From contig CALNCF010000183.1 of assembly GCA_937875035.1 (NCBI GenBank), positions 1-9,927 of the forward strand: a stretch of 9,927 nucleotides of DNA, read 5' to 3'. Of the stretch, positions 1-6,150 are shown piece by piece (the stretch's first letter is position 1; each line of letters begins with the position of its first letter). The DNA comes from an uncultured Sphingobacteriaceae bacterium. GTDB lineage: Bacteria > Bacteroidota > Bacteroidia > Sphingobacteriales > Sphingobacteriaceae. The notes below the pieces were generated by a model, which had not been told where the DNA came from, did not search any database, and saw only the letters and a program-made list of their open reading frames with translations. Position numbers and translations under genes: made by a program.

Positions 1-1461
1 CAGGGGGCGTCTTCCGAAGCGTTTCAGGAAGTCTGAATAGCCCAGGCTCACAGCCGATGTATTATAGAAATACCAGTTTGCGCCAGGAGTGGATGCTCCG
101 CCGCTGGTTTGAGGCCTGTTGGTCGTAATGTTCTGGGTGATGCTCTCCTTAAGGATACGCTCCTCTTCTTCTTTCTTTAGCTTTTCTTCCAGGTCGCGCT
201 TCACCACTTTGTCTACGGCTGCCAAGCGCTCCTTCTCGGGCATCCGGGCTAAGGTTTGGAGGCTGTCTTCCAGGGCAATTACCCGGAGGTTTTTAACAAG
301 GACAGCCAGGCTGTTCTTACGCGACATCACCAGGTCGTAATCGGCATGGGTCTTCGACATGAAGGTCGCTGTACTGTCGTAATAAACCTGTGCGGGCTCA
401 TAATCGGCCTGGTCGTAATAGATCGTAGCCATCTTATAAAATGACAGGCCTTTCTGTGCCAGGTTTCCTATGGAGGAGGCTGCCGATAATTTGTAATACT
501 GGATCGCCTTCTTGTTATCGCCTTCACGTTCGTAAATATTGGCGAGGGCATAATAGATCTGATCCTTGTATTCCTTGTTCTTGTCATCTTTCAGCAGGTC
601 GCTGAGCTGCTTCTCCAGCTCCTTTTTAGAAGCCATGGTCTTTCCCTGGAACAGGCGCGCCGAGTTGATCTTCGCATTAAAGGCCATCTCGTACGGAGGG
701 TTCATCTTTAATACCCGCTGGTAATTCAGCACTGCTTTATTCTCATTGTTCGTACGTTCAGCGAGCTGAGCGACAATGTATGTATAACGGCTGCGTTTTG
801 CCTTGCGTTTTTCAATAGGAATAGCTTTTTCCAGGTATTCGATGGCTTTCGGGTAAGCCTGCTTCTTGATGTTATAGCTGGCTGCCGCTGCATACAGCTC
901 TGGCATGAGCGATTTAGGGAATGTCTTGGAATCGAGCGCCAGGTTAATGATCGACTCAGCCTCGGTGAGCTTGTTGAGCTCCAGGTATGATTTGATCATC
1001 CATATATAGGCTTCGTTGCCCGAATGAGTGTTCTTGTATTTACCGGCCACAAAGCGAAAGCTTTCCACTGCCGCGAAATAATCGCGTTTATAGAAATATG
1101 CCTGGCCGATCACCAGGTAGCAGTCGTCGATCCATTTGCTGATCTCGTGACGCTGAATGACCAGCGAAGCCTTCTTGATTGCCTCGTCCATCGGGCCGAA
1201 CGCTGCTTTCGCCTGCAGCTCATTTCCTAAAGGAAAAACGGGAAGGATCTCATCGAATTTATCGGTGTGGCTTTCGGCAGTTTGCTTCGCCACCATGATT
1301 ACCCGCTGTTTCGCGTTGAAGTACCCGTTGTATTTTGCCGTTACGTTGTGATAAGCTCTTTTAATAGGCGTATTCTTCTTTTTGGAGTTACAGGATGCCA
1401 CCAGCAGGGGTGTTATCAGTAATGCAAAATACAACAAGACGCGGTTGGTTCTGATAATCAA
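1..1461 (-). CDS. PorW/SprE-type tetratricopeptide lipoprotein (type IX secretion/gliding), 3' end cut by window edge
   Basis: This frame is open from the window edge to an in-frame stop at 1474-1476, giving 487 visible residues. There is no ATG before the signal peptide. The best start is TTG at 1459-1461, which gives a hydrophobic leader (about residues 8-20) and a lipobox ending V-A-S-C with Cys24 as the lipidated residue. Next come a segment typical of the family (SHTDKFDEILPVFP, near residue 65), a WIDDCYLVIGQAYFYKRDYF helix pair (near residue 120), and TPR-like helical repeats to about residue 390. A Lys/Glu-rich helix follows (about 415-440). The visible end holds a GANWYFYN motif and FGRRPL, as in PorW/SprE. 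In Flavobacterium and Porphyromonas this family is needed for type IX secretion, and in gliders for motility. It is an outer-membrane-associated periplasmic lipoprotein. Family assignment is by remembered motifs; a different TPR lipoprotein is possible but less likely. Confidence 0.85.
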   Translation of the reverse strand, partial: MIIRTNRVLLYFALLITPLLVASCNSKKKNTPIKRAYHNVTAKYNGYFNAKQRVIMVAKQTAESHTDKFDEILPVFPLGNELQAKAAFGPMDEAIKKASLVIQRHEISKWIDDCYLVIGQAYFYKRDYFAAVESFRFVAGKYKNTHSGNEAYIWMIKSYLELNKLTEAESIINLALDSKTFPKSLMPELYAAAASYNIKKQAYPKAIEYLEKAIPIEKRKAKRSRYTYIVAQLAERTNNENKAVLNYQRVLKMNPPYEMAFNAKINSARLFQGKTMASKKELEKQLSDLLKDDKNKEYKDQIYYALANIYEREGDNKKAIQYYKLSAASSIGNLAQKGLSFYKMATIYYDQADYEPAQVYYDSTATFMSKTHADYDLVMSRKNSLAVLVKNLRVIALEDSLQTLARMPEKERLAAVDKVVKRDLEEKLKKEEEERILKESITQNITTNRPQTSGGASTPGANWYFYNTSAVSLGYSDFLKRFGRRPL

Positions 1462-1593
1462 TGTATTCGAGTTTTAGTATGCGTATTTAATAACTGAACA
1501 AGCACAAAAATATTTTATTTAGTGAAAATAAAGAATTTACCGCTCCGGCGGGAATCCTGATTATTCAGCTTTTTTAAGTTAATTTGTAATGTT
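1462..1593. other. Divergent intergenic region between the PorW/SprE-like gene and the M23-bactofilin-atp train
   Basis: This 132 nt AT-rich spacer must hold the start signals for both directions. It contains the TATTTTTG element for the minus strand. For the plus strand, the nearest match is TTAATTTG at 1579-1586, one base off the consensus and only 7 nt from the M23 ATG, which would give a nearly leaderless message. A small GC island (CCGC TCCG GCGG, 1540-1551) could form a 4 bp hairpin. No RNA gene or repeat was seen. Confidence 0.6.
1505..1512 (-). promoter_or_regulatory. Candidate -7 promoter element for the PorW/SprE-like gene
   Basis: Read on the minus strand the sequence is TATTTTTG, an exact match to the Bacteroidota -7 consensus TAnnTTTG. 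It lies about 44 nt upstream of the TTG start at 1461, leaving room for a 35-40 nt leader. No good TTTG -33 box is present at the expected 19-23 nt upstream, so this is a half-supported promoter in an AT-rich region where such matches can occur by chance. Confidence 0.35.
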
Positions 1594-2463
1594 ATGGCAT
1601 TAAAGAAGCGCACCTTTCTTGAACGATTACGCATAAAGTACAAGCTGGTTGTTTTTAACGACGATACCTTTGAAGAGAAAGCCTCTTTTACCCTGAACAG
1701 GCTGAACGTGTTTGTGTTGCTCAGCGTTCTCACCATCCTGCTTGTATGCATGGTAACAGCGATGCTCGTGCTCACCCCGCTTAAAGAATACATTCCCGGT
1801 TATGCCGATGTCTCCCTGCGCCGCGATATCAACCAGATGGCGGTCTATACCGATTCCCTGGAGCGTGTGCTTCGTTCCAATGACCTGTACATTCAAAACA
1901 TCAAAGATGTGATCAACGGACGGGCGGGGATGAACGATACTCTGAACGCGCACAGCAAGCCCAGCCTGATCGACAGTAACGTACGCATTGGGTCGCGCCC
2001 GGAAGAAGATTCCCTGCTTCGCGAGATGATCGAGTCGCAGAATGAGTTCGACCTGTCGGTAAGCGATAGCCGGAACAAAGACCAAGGGATCGCGGGATAT
2101 TCATTCTTTACGCCTATCAAGGGCATTATCACCGAAAAATTCAACAGCAAAACAAGCCATTACGGCATCGATATAGCGGCTTCGAGGAACGAGGCGATCA
2201 AATGCGTTTTAGAGGGTACCGTGGTCTTTGCCGGCTGGACCTCTGAAACCGGTTATGTGATCGCTGTACAGCATAATAACAACCTGGTGTCTATTTACAA
2301 GCATAATTCAGTGTTGTTGAAAAAAGTTGGTAATTTTGTCAGGGCCGGTGAGCCGATCGCTATTGTAGGAGATACAGGCGAATTGTCGTCCGGTCCGCAC
2401 CTGCATTTCGAGCTATGGTATAAAGGAAATGCGGTTAACCCGAAAGACTACATAAATTTTTAA
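1594..2463 (+). CDS. Membrane-anchored M23 (LytM-type) zinc metallopeptidase
   Basis: The product is 289 residues: a short basic cytoplasmic tail, one membrane helix (about 37-61), a helical/linker region (about 70-165), and a C-terminal M23 domain (about 170-289). The domain has the full LytM active site: zinc ligands His189 and Asp193 in HYGID, His271 in the HLH motif (269-271), and catalytic-type His237 in YKH. It should therefore be an active peptidoglycan endopeptidase acting in the periplasm. Its stop is 3 nt from the bactofilin ATG, so the two are surely co-transcribed. M23-bactofilin pairs are known in several phyla (for example Helicobacter Csd1/CcmA), where the bactofilin localises or controls the hydrolase to shape the cell. 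It is the first gene of the plus-strand train. No intact promoter consensus was found in front of it. Confidence 0.9.
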   Translation: MALKKRTFLERLRIKYKLVVFNDDTFEEKASFTLNRLNVFVLLSVLTILLVCMVTAMLVLTPLKEYIPGYADVSLRRDINQMAVYTDSLERVLRSNDLYIQNIKDVINGRAGMNDTLNAHSKPSLIDSNVRIGSRPEEDSLLREMIESQNEFDLSVSDSRNKDQGIAGYSFFTPIKGIITEKFNSKTSHYGIDIAASRNEAIKCVLEGTVVFAGWTSETGYVIAVQHNNNLVSIYKHNSVLLKKVGNFVRAGEPIAIVGDTGELSSGPHLHFELWYKGNAVNPKDYINF

Positions 2464-2466
2464 AGG

Positions 2467-2904
2467 ATGTTTGGGAAAAAAGAAATTAACAAGACTACGC
2501 AGGAAAACGTAATAAGCGGCTCCATCAATATTATCGGTGCGGGTACGGTGATTACGGGCGATATGTCTTGCAAGGGCGATATTCGTATTGATGGCGTGAT
2601 CACCGGTAATGTGATCTCGAAATCGAAAGTCGTGATCGGCCCTACCGGCGAAGTAACCGGCGATATTGTCTGCACCCACGGCGACATCAGCGGCGCTTTA
2701 AAGGGTGATATAACCGTCTCCGAAACCTTATTTCTTAAATCCACCGCCTGTTTAAAGGGCGATATCGTTACCAATAAGCTGATCGTGGAAGCCGGGGCCC
2801 TGTTTACCGGGAACTGCAACATGGGCATGGTAACGGATACGATGAACTTAGCACATGCCTCCAGAGAACGACAAGTTAAAGAAACAGCGACAGCTGCTTC
2901 ATAG
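2467..2904 (+). CDS. Bactofilin (polymer-forming cytoskeletal protein)
   Basis: This 145-residue protein has the bactofilin (formerly DUF583) core. A short polar N-terminus precedes the hallmark stretch INIIGAGTVITGDMSCKGDI (about 21-40). Regular short repeats rich in G-D/N-I/V (TGNV, TGDI, KGDI, SGAL) run to about residue 120, as expected for the right-handed beta-helix that polymerises without nucleotides. The tail (about 125-145) is polar and probably disordered, and its last 16 codons are also read in another frame as the start of atpZ. Bactofilins form membrane-associated scaffolds; beside an M23 peptidase the likely role is placing cell-wall hydrolysis. The start is fixed by an AGG 3 nt before the ATG and by its closeness to the preceding stop. 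Confidence 0.92.
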   Translation: MFGKKEINKTTQENVISGSINIIGAGTVITGDMSCKGDIRIDGVITGNVISKSKVVIGPTGEVTGDIVCTHGDISGALKGDITVSETLFLKSTACLKGDIVTNKLIVEAGALFTGNCNMGMVTDTMNLAHASRERQVKETATAAS

Positions 2905-3082
2905 CTATGCCCGTTATTCGGGTGTAGCCTTCCAGATGCTGGGAATCATGGCGGTTTTTATATTCGGCGGCTGGAAGCTGGATCAGCATTTTCAAACAAA
3001 TACCCCCTGGATCACCGCTATTATGGCCATTCTGGGTATTGCTCTTGCGCTTTTCACCATTCTAAAACAGGTTAAATCTTGA
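2855..3082 (+). CDS. atpZ: AtpZ-like small membrane protein of the F0F1-ATPase operon
   Basis: The 75-residue product has a charged N-terminus and two membrane helices (about 22-39 and 52-70), with a G-x-K-L-D motif (Gly39 to Asp43) before a short loop. This is the AtpZ/AtpI superfamily layout (two-helix hairpin, WKLDQHF then PWITAI). In Bacillus, AtpZ with AtpI has been proposed to handle Mg2+/Ca2+ or assist the synthase. The gene begins 50 nt inside the bactofilin gene in another frame. The next ATG, at 2937, would remove the family-typical ARYSGVAFQM segment (about residues 19-28), so an overlapping start is needed. Its TGA overlaps the TTG start of the next gene. Topology and position make the family call firm; its exact role here is inferred. 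Confidence 0.8.
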   Translation: MPPENDKLKKQRQLLHSYARYSGVAFQMLGIMAVFIFGGWKLDQHFQTNTPWITAIMAILGIALALFTILKQVKS

Positions 3083-3468
3083 AACTATCACGTTTTTATA
3101 CCGGCTTCGCTGCTTTGTCTGCCCTGCTGGCCATTGCTATTATCCTGATCGGACGGTACTTCCCCGACCGTCACCTCCTGCTCGATCATATATGGGGCTT
3201 CTATGTGTTCTTCGCGGCAACCACTTTCCTGGCCTATATGCTGGGCCATATCGGCATCAGAAAGGGCTCTGATATGTCTGTAATGCTGATACTGGGTGGA
3301 GTAGGCTTTAAGCTTTTGGCCTGCATGATCTTAGCGCTGGTTTACCTTTATAATTTCAAAGTGGACAAGCTGGTTTTTCTTTCAAATTTTTTTATTTTAT
3401 ATTTTACTTACACAGCCTTTGAAATTTATTCCTTAATGGCTACCTTGCGCGCTCAAAAAACAACATAA
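3079..3468 (+). CDS. Four-helix membrane protein in the AtpI position (probable ATP synthase assembly/accessory protein)
   Basis: The 129-residue protein has four predicted membrane helices (about 7-26, 38-59, 67-92, 99-120) and little soluble mass. Charged residues lie within or next to helices: Lys78 in the third (GGVGFKLLACM) and Glu115 in the fourth (AFEIYSLM). Four helices between atpZ and atpB match AtpI (subunit I), which helps c-ring assembly in some bacteria, but I cannot confirm homology from sequence alone. The likely start is TTG at 3079, sharing the four bases TTGA with the atpZ stop, so translation is probably coupled. There is no ATG near the N-terminus that would keep the first helix. 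The stop is 14 nt before the atpB ATG. Confidence 0.7.
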   Translation: MKLSRFYTGFAALSALLAIAIILIGRYFPDRHLLLDHIWGFYVFFAATTFLAYMLGHIGIRKGSDMSVMLILGGVGFKLLACMILALVYLYNFKVDKLVFLSNFFILYFTYTAFEIYSLMATLRAQKTT

Positions 3469-3482
3469 AAATCTTAACGTAG

Positions 3483-4616
3483 ATGCGCAATAACCGCTTT
3501 TTTGTAGTAAACCGACACGCCTTTGTTCTGATTTTCGCGCTTTTTAGCTTCGTTTCGATCAATGCGTTTGCCAATACCGAAAATGTTCACAGTGACTCTA
3601 CACAGGCACAAGTGAACCATACCGACAGCGCTGCCCACGGAAATGCGCATGCTGCCGGTCATGGTGAAGAGGAAAAATTCAATCCTTCCGAACTCATCCT
3701 TGAGCACATCGCCGATTCTTACGACTGGCACCTATGGGGTCATACTTCGATCCACCTGCCGGTGATTCTTTATACAGACAAAGGCCTGGAAGTATTCTCC
3801 TCCGGGAAATTCAATCATGGTCATGATGTATATGCCGGCAAGAACAATTACAAGATCGAGCACAATCATATCGTTATCGTGGATGCCGCAGGCAATGTGG
3901 ATGAAGCGGCCTCTAAAAAAGTACTTGATTTCTCTATTACCAAGAACGTAGCCTCCTTATTATTATCTGTTACCCTGCTGATCATCATCTTCCTTTCTGT
4001 AGCAAGCGCTTACAGGAAAACCGAAGGGAAAGCCCCGAAAGGCTTCCAGTCGATGATCGAGCCGGTGATCATCTTCGTAAGAGACGAGGTTGCGAAGCCG
4101 AACCTGGGTTACAAATACGGTAAGTTCATGCCTTTCCTGCTGACCATCTTCTTCTTTATCTGGATGAATAACATGTTAGGACTGGTTCCTTTCTTCCCGG
4201 GAGGAGCGAACGTATCCGGAAATATCGCCTTTACCATGGTGCTGGCGGTGATCACTTTTATCGTGATCAATCTTAACGGAAGCAAGGCATACTGGGGGCA
4301 TATCTTTAAGCCGCATGTTCCGTTGTGGATGTACCCTTTGATGATCCCTGTGGAGATCGTGGGTATCTTTACCAAGCCTATCGCCCTGATGATCCGTCTT
4401 TTTGCGAACATCACTGCGGGTCACATTCTTATCCTGAGTCTTATTTCCCTGATCTTCATCTTCAAATCGGCGCTGGTAGCTACGGTTGCGGTTCCTTTTG
4501 CGGTGTTTATCAGTGTAATTGAATTACTGGTAGCGTTCTTACAGGCGTTTATCTTTACCATGCTCGCAGCGTTATTCATTGGTATGGCCATTGAAGAGCC
4601 GCATGCTGATCATTAA
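3483..4616 (+). CDS. atpB: ATP synthase F0 subunit a, with secreted His-rich N-terminal extension
   Basis: Subunit a forms the proton half-channels beside the c-ring. The 377-residue product is about 100 residues longer than the E. coli protein (271). The extra part is a cleavable-looking signal peptide (hydrophobic about 11-30, ending NAFA), then a periplasmic segment (about 31-150) with 13 histidines between residues 36 and 129. The membrane core (about 155-370) holds MIEPVIIFVRDEVAKP, NNMLGLVP and the essential Arg305 in MIRLFANITAGH. Lining the motif up with E. coli puts His314 at the Glu219 position and Glu347 at the His245 position, the reciprocal arrangement seen in mitochondria; Gln354 matches Gln252. 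Similar N-terminal extensions are typical of Bacteroidota subunit a. It lies 14 nt after the preceding gene and 42 nt before atpE. Confidence 0.96.
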   Translation: MRNNRFFVVNRHAFVLIFALFSFVSINAFANTENVHSDSTQAQVNHTDSAAHGNAHAAGHGEEEKFNPSELILEHIADSYDWHLWGHTSIHLPVILYTDKGLEVFSSGKFNHGHDVYAGKNNYKIEHNHIVIVDAAGNVDEAASKKVLDFSITKNVASLLLSVTLLIIIFLSVASAYRKTEGKAPKGFQSMIEPVIIFVRDEVAKPNLGYKYGKFMPFLLTIFFFIWMNNMLGLVPFFPGGANVSGNIAFTMVLAVITFIVINLNGSKAYWGHIFKPHVPLWMYPLMIPVEIVGIFTKPIALMIRLFANITAGHILILSLISLIFIFKSALVATVAVPFAVFISVIELLVAFLQAFIFTMLAALFIGMAIEEPHADH

Positions 4617-4658
4617 TATTTTGAAACTTATTGTTTAACTAATATAAATCTTAAAAAA

Positions 4659-4865
4659 ATGACAGGAAGTATTGCTGCAATTGGAGCCGGATTAGCCGCT
4701 ATTGGCGCTGGTATCGGTATCGGAAGAATCGGTGGTTCTGCTATGGAAGGTATGGCAAGACAGCCAGAAGCCGCGTCTAAAATTCAGGCGGCTATGATCA
4801 TCGCTGCTGCGTTCGTGGAAGCGGTATCATTATTCGCCGTAGTAGTTGCCCTTTTAGGTAACTAA
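4659..4865 (+). CDS. atpE: ATP synthase F0 subunit c (proton-type proteolipid)
   Basis: The 68-residue product is a two-helix hairpin that oligomerises into the c-ring rotor. Helix 1 (about 4-27) carries the Gly/Ala-rich repeat GAGIGIGRIGG used for tight helix packing. The polar loop is RQP (Arg34-Gln35-Pro36), which contacts gamma and epsilon. Helix 2 holds the ion-carrying Glu54 in AFVEAVSLF. The residue after Glu54 is Ala rather than Ser/Thr, and helix 1 has no Gln ligand, so it lacks the sodium-binding signature and should carry protons. The ATG follows a run of seven A, the kind of A-rich leader that favours initiation in Bacteroidota, fitting the high copy need of subunit c. A 13 bp hairpin lies just downstream. 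Confidence 0.97.
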   Translation: MTGSIAAIGAGLAAIGAGIGIGRIGGSAMEGMARQPEAASKIQAAMIIAAAFVEAVSLFAVVVALLGN

Positions 4866-4875
4866 TCAGGATTCT

Positions 4876-4908
4876 TTAAAGCCTGTAACGATTGGTTGCA
4901 GGCTTTAA
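4876..4908 (+). promoter_or_regulatory. Stem-loop between atpE and atpF
   Basis: A 13 bp stem (TTAAAGCCTGTAA pairing with TTGCAGGCTTTAA, one G-U wobble) closes a 7 nt loop. It begins 11 nt after the atpE stop and ends 53 nt before the atpF ATG. No U-tract follows, so it is not a classical terminator. It may protect the 3' end of an atpE-containing mRNA or act as a weak attenuator that keeps c expression above the downstream subunits. Confidence 0.6.
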
Positions 4909-4961
4909 TTTAAACAAGGTTTATTTTAACAGTAAGGAAAAACGATTAAAAACATATATCA

Positions 4962-5456
4962 ATGGAATTAGTAACCCCAAGTATAGGTTTAGTATTCTGG
5001 ACAACCGTTTCTTTTTTGATCCTGATCTTCGTATTGGGCAAGTTTGCCTGGAAGCCGATCATGAAGGCGCTGGACGATCGTGAAAGATCGATCGAAGACG
5101 CATTAAGCGCGGCTGAAAAAGCAAAAGAAGAGCTGACCCGCCTGAACAACGAAAGCGAGCAGCTATTGAAAGAAGCACGTGCAGAAAGAGATAAGATCCT
5201 GAAGGACGCGAAAGATATTAAAGACGCTACGATCGCTGATGCGAAGAACCTGGCAAAGGTAGAAGGCGAAAAGATGATCACGAAAGCGAAAGAAGAGATC
5301 AACAACCAGAAGATGGCTGCTCTCGCGGAAGTGAAGAACCAGGTAGCAGGCCTTTCCCTGGAAATCGCGGAGAAAGTATTGAAGCACCAGCTGGAAGATA
5401 AGAGCAAGCAGGAGTCATTGGTAAATGATCTTCTGAAAGATGTAAAATTAAACTAA
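4962..5456 (+). CDS. atpF: ATP synthase F0 subunit b (peripheral stalk)
   Basis: The 164-residue protein has one N-terminal membrane helix (about 8-28, GLVFWTTVSFLILIFVLGKFAW). A long, heavily charged coiled-coil helix follows (about 35-160), rich in Ala, Lys and Glu (DDRERSIEDALSAAEKAKEE). That is the standard b-subunit plan: a dimeric stator stalk linking subunit a to delta and alpha. Length is close to the family's usual 156-170. The opening motif (LVTPSIGLVFW), short periplasmic tail and W-K-P-I after the helix are typical. It has an A-rich leader. The preceding 96 nt spacer contains a hairpin, and the following spacer a second, GC-rich one. Confidence 0.96.
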   Translation: MELVTPSIGLVFWTTVSFLILIFVLGKFAWKPIMKALDDRERSIEDALSAAEKAKEELTRLNNESEQLLKEARAERDKILKDAKDIKDATIADAKNLAKVEGEKMITKAKEEINNQKMAALAEVKNQVAGLSLEIAEKVLKHQLEDKSKQESLVNDLLKDVKLN

Positions 5457-5469
5457 CCGATCGGAGGAT

Positions 5470-5500
5470 CTGGAGGTCCCGGTTCGCCCGGGAATGCCAG
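5470..5500 (+). promoter_or_regulatory. GC-rich stem-loop between atpF and atpH
   Basis: The structure is CTGG / 3 nt / TCCCGG / 5 nt loop TTCGC / CCGGGA / 3 nt / CCAG: an inner 6 bp GC-rich stem and an outer 4 bp stem, separated by a symmetric 3x3 internal loop. No T-run follows, so it is not a simple terminator. It lies 13 nt after the atpF stop and 24 nt before the atpH start. It could set mRNA decay or segmental expression of the operon. Confidence 0.5.
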
Positions 5501-5524
5501 GTTAAGACGTTTTCAAATTAACTT

Positions 5525-6082
5525 ATGTCAGAAATAAAAGTAGCTACCAGGTATGCAAAATCGTTGATCGATCTTGCTGTTGAGAATAACTCACTGGAAG
5601 AGGTACGGAACGATATGGAACTTTTTCTCCAGGCCTGCAGGGCAAGCTCTGAGCTCCAGGCGGTATTGAAGAATCCTATTATTTCTTTAGATAAGAAGAT
5701 CAATGTGCTGAAGGATCTTTTCGCATCGAAAGTGAACGCTATTACCAGCGCTTTCTTCGCGATCGTTGTGAATAAGGGTCGTGCAGGGATCCTGTACGGA
5801 ACCGCTAAGGAATTTATCAACCAGTACAACCTTAAAAAGGGCATTATCAAAGCGTCTGTGGTTTCCGCATCCGCGCTGACTGCCGATGCAGAAAAGCAGA
5901 TCATCGATATGGTGGCGAAGGCGACCGGCAAGCAGGTGATCCTCGAAAAGAAAGTAAACCCCGAGCTGATCGGAGGCTTTGTATTAACTGTGGGCGACAA
6001 GCAGTTCGACGCCAGCATTATGAAGAGCCTGAAATCGCTGAAGAACGAATTCTCCAGCAACTATTTTGTAAGCGCATTATAA
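5525..6082 (+). CDS. atpH: ATP synthase F1 subunit delta (OSCP-like)
   Basis: The 185-residue protein is of usual length for bacterial delta (about 175-185). The N-terminal helical domain (about 1-105) begins with the family-typical IKVATRYAKSLIDLA and contains KNPIISLDKKINVLKDLF; it binds the N-termini of the alpha subunits. The C-terminal domain (about 110-180) contains SASALTADAEKQIIDMVAKATGK and the signature NPELIGGFVLTVGDKQFDASI, which contacts subunit b. Delta joins the peripheral stalk to the top of F1. The protein is soluble and cytoplasmic. Its position between atpF and atpA is the standard order. The spacers on both sides (68 nt each) carry hairpins. Confidence 0.96.
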   Translation: MSEIKVATRYAKSLIDLAVENNSLEEVRNDMELFLQACRASSELQAVLKNPIISLDKKINVLKDLFASKVNAITSAFFAIVVNKGRAGILYGTAKEFINQYNLKKGIIKASVVSASALTADAEKQIIDMVAKATGKQVILEKKVNPELIGGFVLTVGDKQFDASIMKSLKSLKNEFSSNYFVSAL

Positions 6083-6088
6083 TCCGGG

Positions 6089-6106
6089 AAGCAGTATAAG
6101 CTGCTT
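6089..6106 (+). promoter_or_regulatory. Small stem-loop between atpH and atpA
   Basis: A 6 bp stem AAGCAG/CTGCTT with a 6 nt loop can extend by two G-U wobbles. It is followed by TTGTTATT, so it looks like a weak intrinsic terminator or attenuator 6 nt after the atpH stop. The stem is short and moderate in GC, so read-through into atpA is expected. Confidence 0.4.
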
Positions 6107-6150
6107 TTGTTATTAATATAAACAATCAGTCAATCAACAAATAAAACATT

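Noticed and set aside
119..1351. Several plus-strand open frames of 60-75 codons opposite the PorW/SprE-like gene
   Set aside because: They lie antisense to a continuous 487-codon frame with recognisable domains, and have no domain signature of their own.
1540..1551. Small GC hairpin CCGC-TCCG-GCGG in the divergent intergenic region
   Set aside because: Only 4 bp of stem; too short to call an operator or terminator.
1579..1586. TTAATTTG as a plus-strand -7 promoter box for the M23 gene
   Set aside because: It is one base off TAnnTTTG, has no -33 TTTG at the expected distance, and would place the start of transcription almost on the ATG.
1627..2085. A 152-codon minus-strand open frame opposite the M23 gene
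   Set aside because: It is antisense to a clear metallopeptidase with an intact active site, and its composition looks like a frame shadow.
4620..4650. Possible internal promoter before atpE (TTTG, 19 nt, TATAAATC)
   Set aside because: The spacing fits, but the -7 half matches the consensus poorly and the region is AT-rich, so chance is a sufficient explanation.
5518..6060. A 180-codon minus-strand open frame opposite atpH
   Set aside because: It is a low-complexity Ser/Phe-rich shadow of a standard delta subunit gene.
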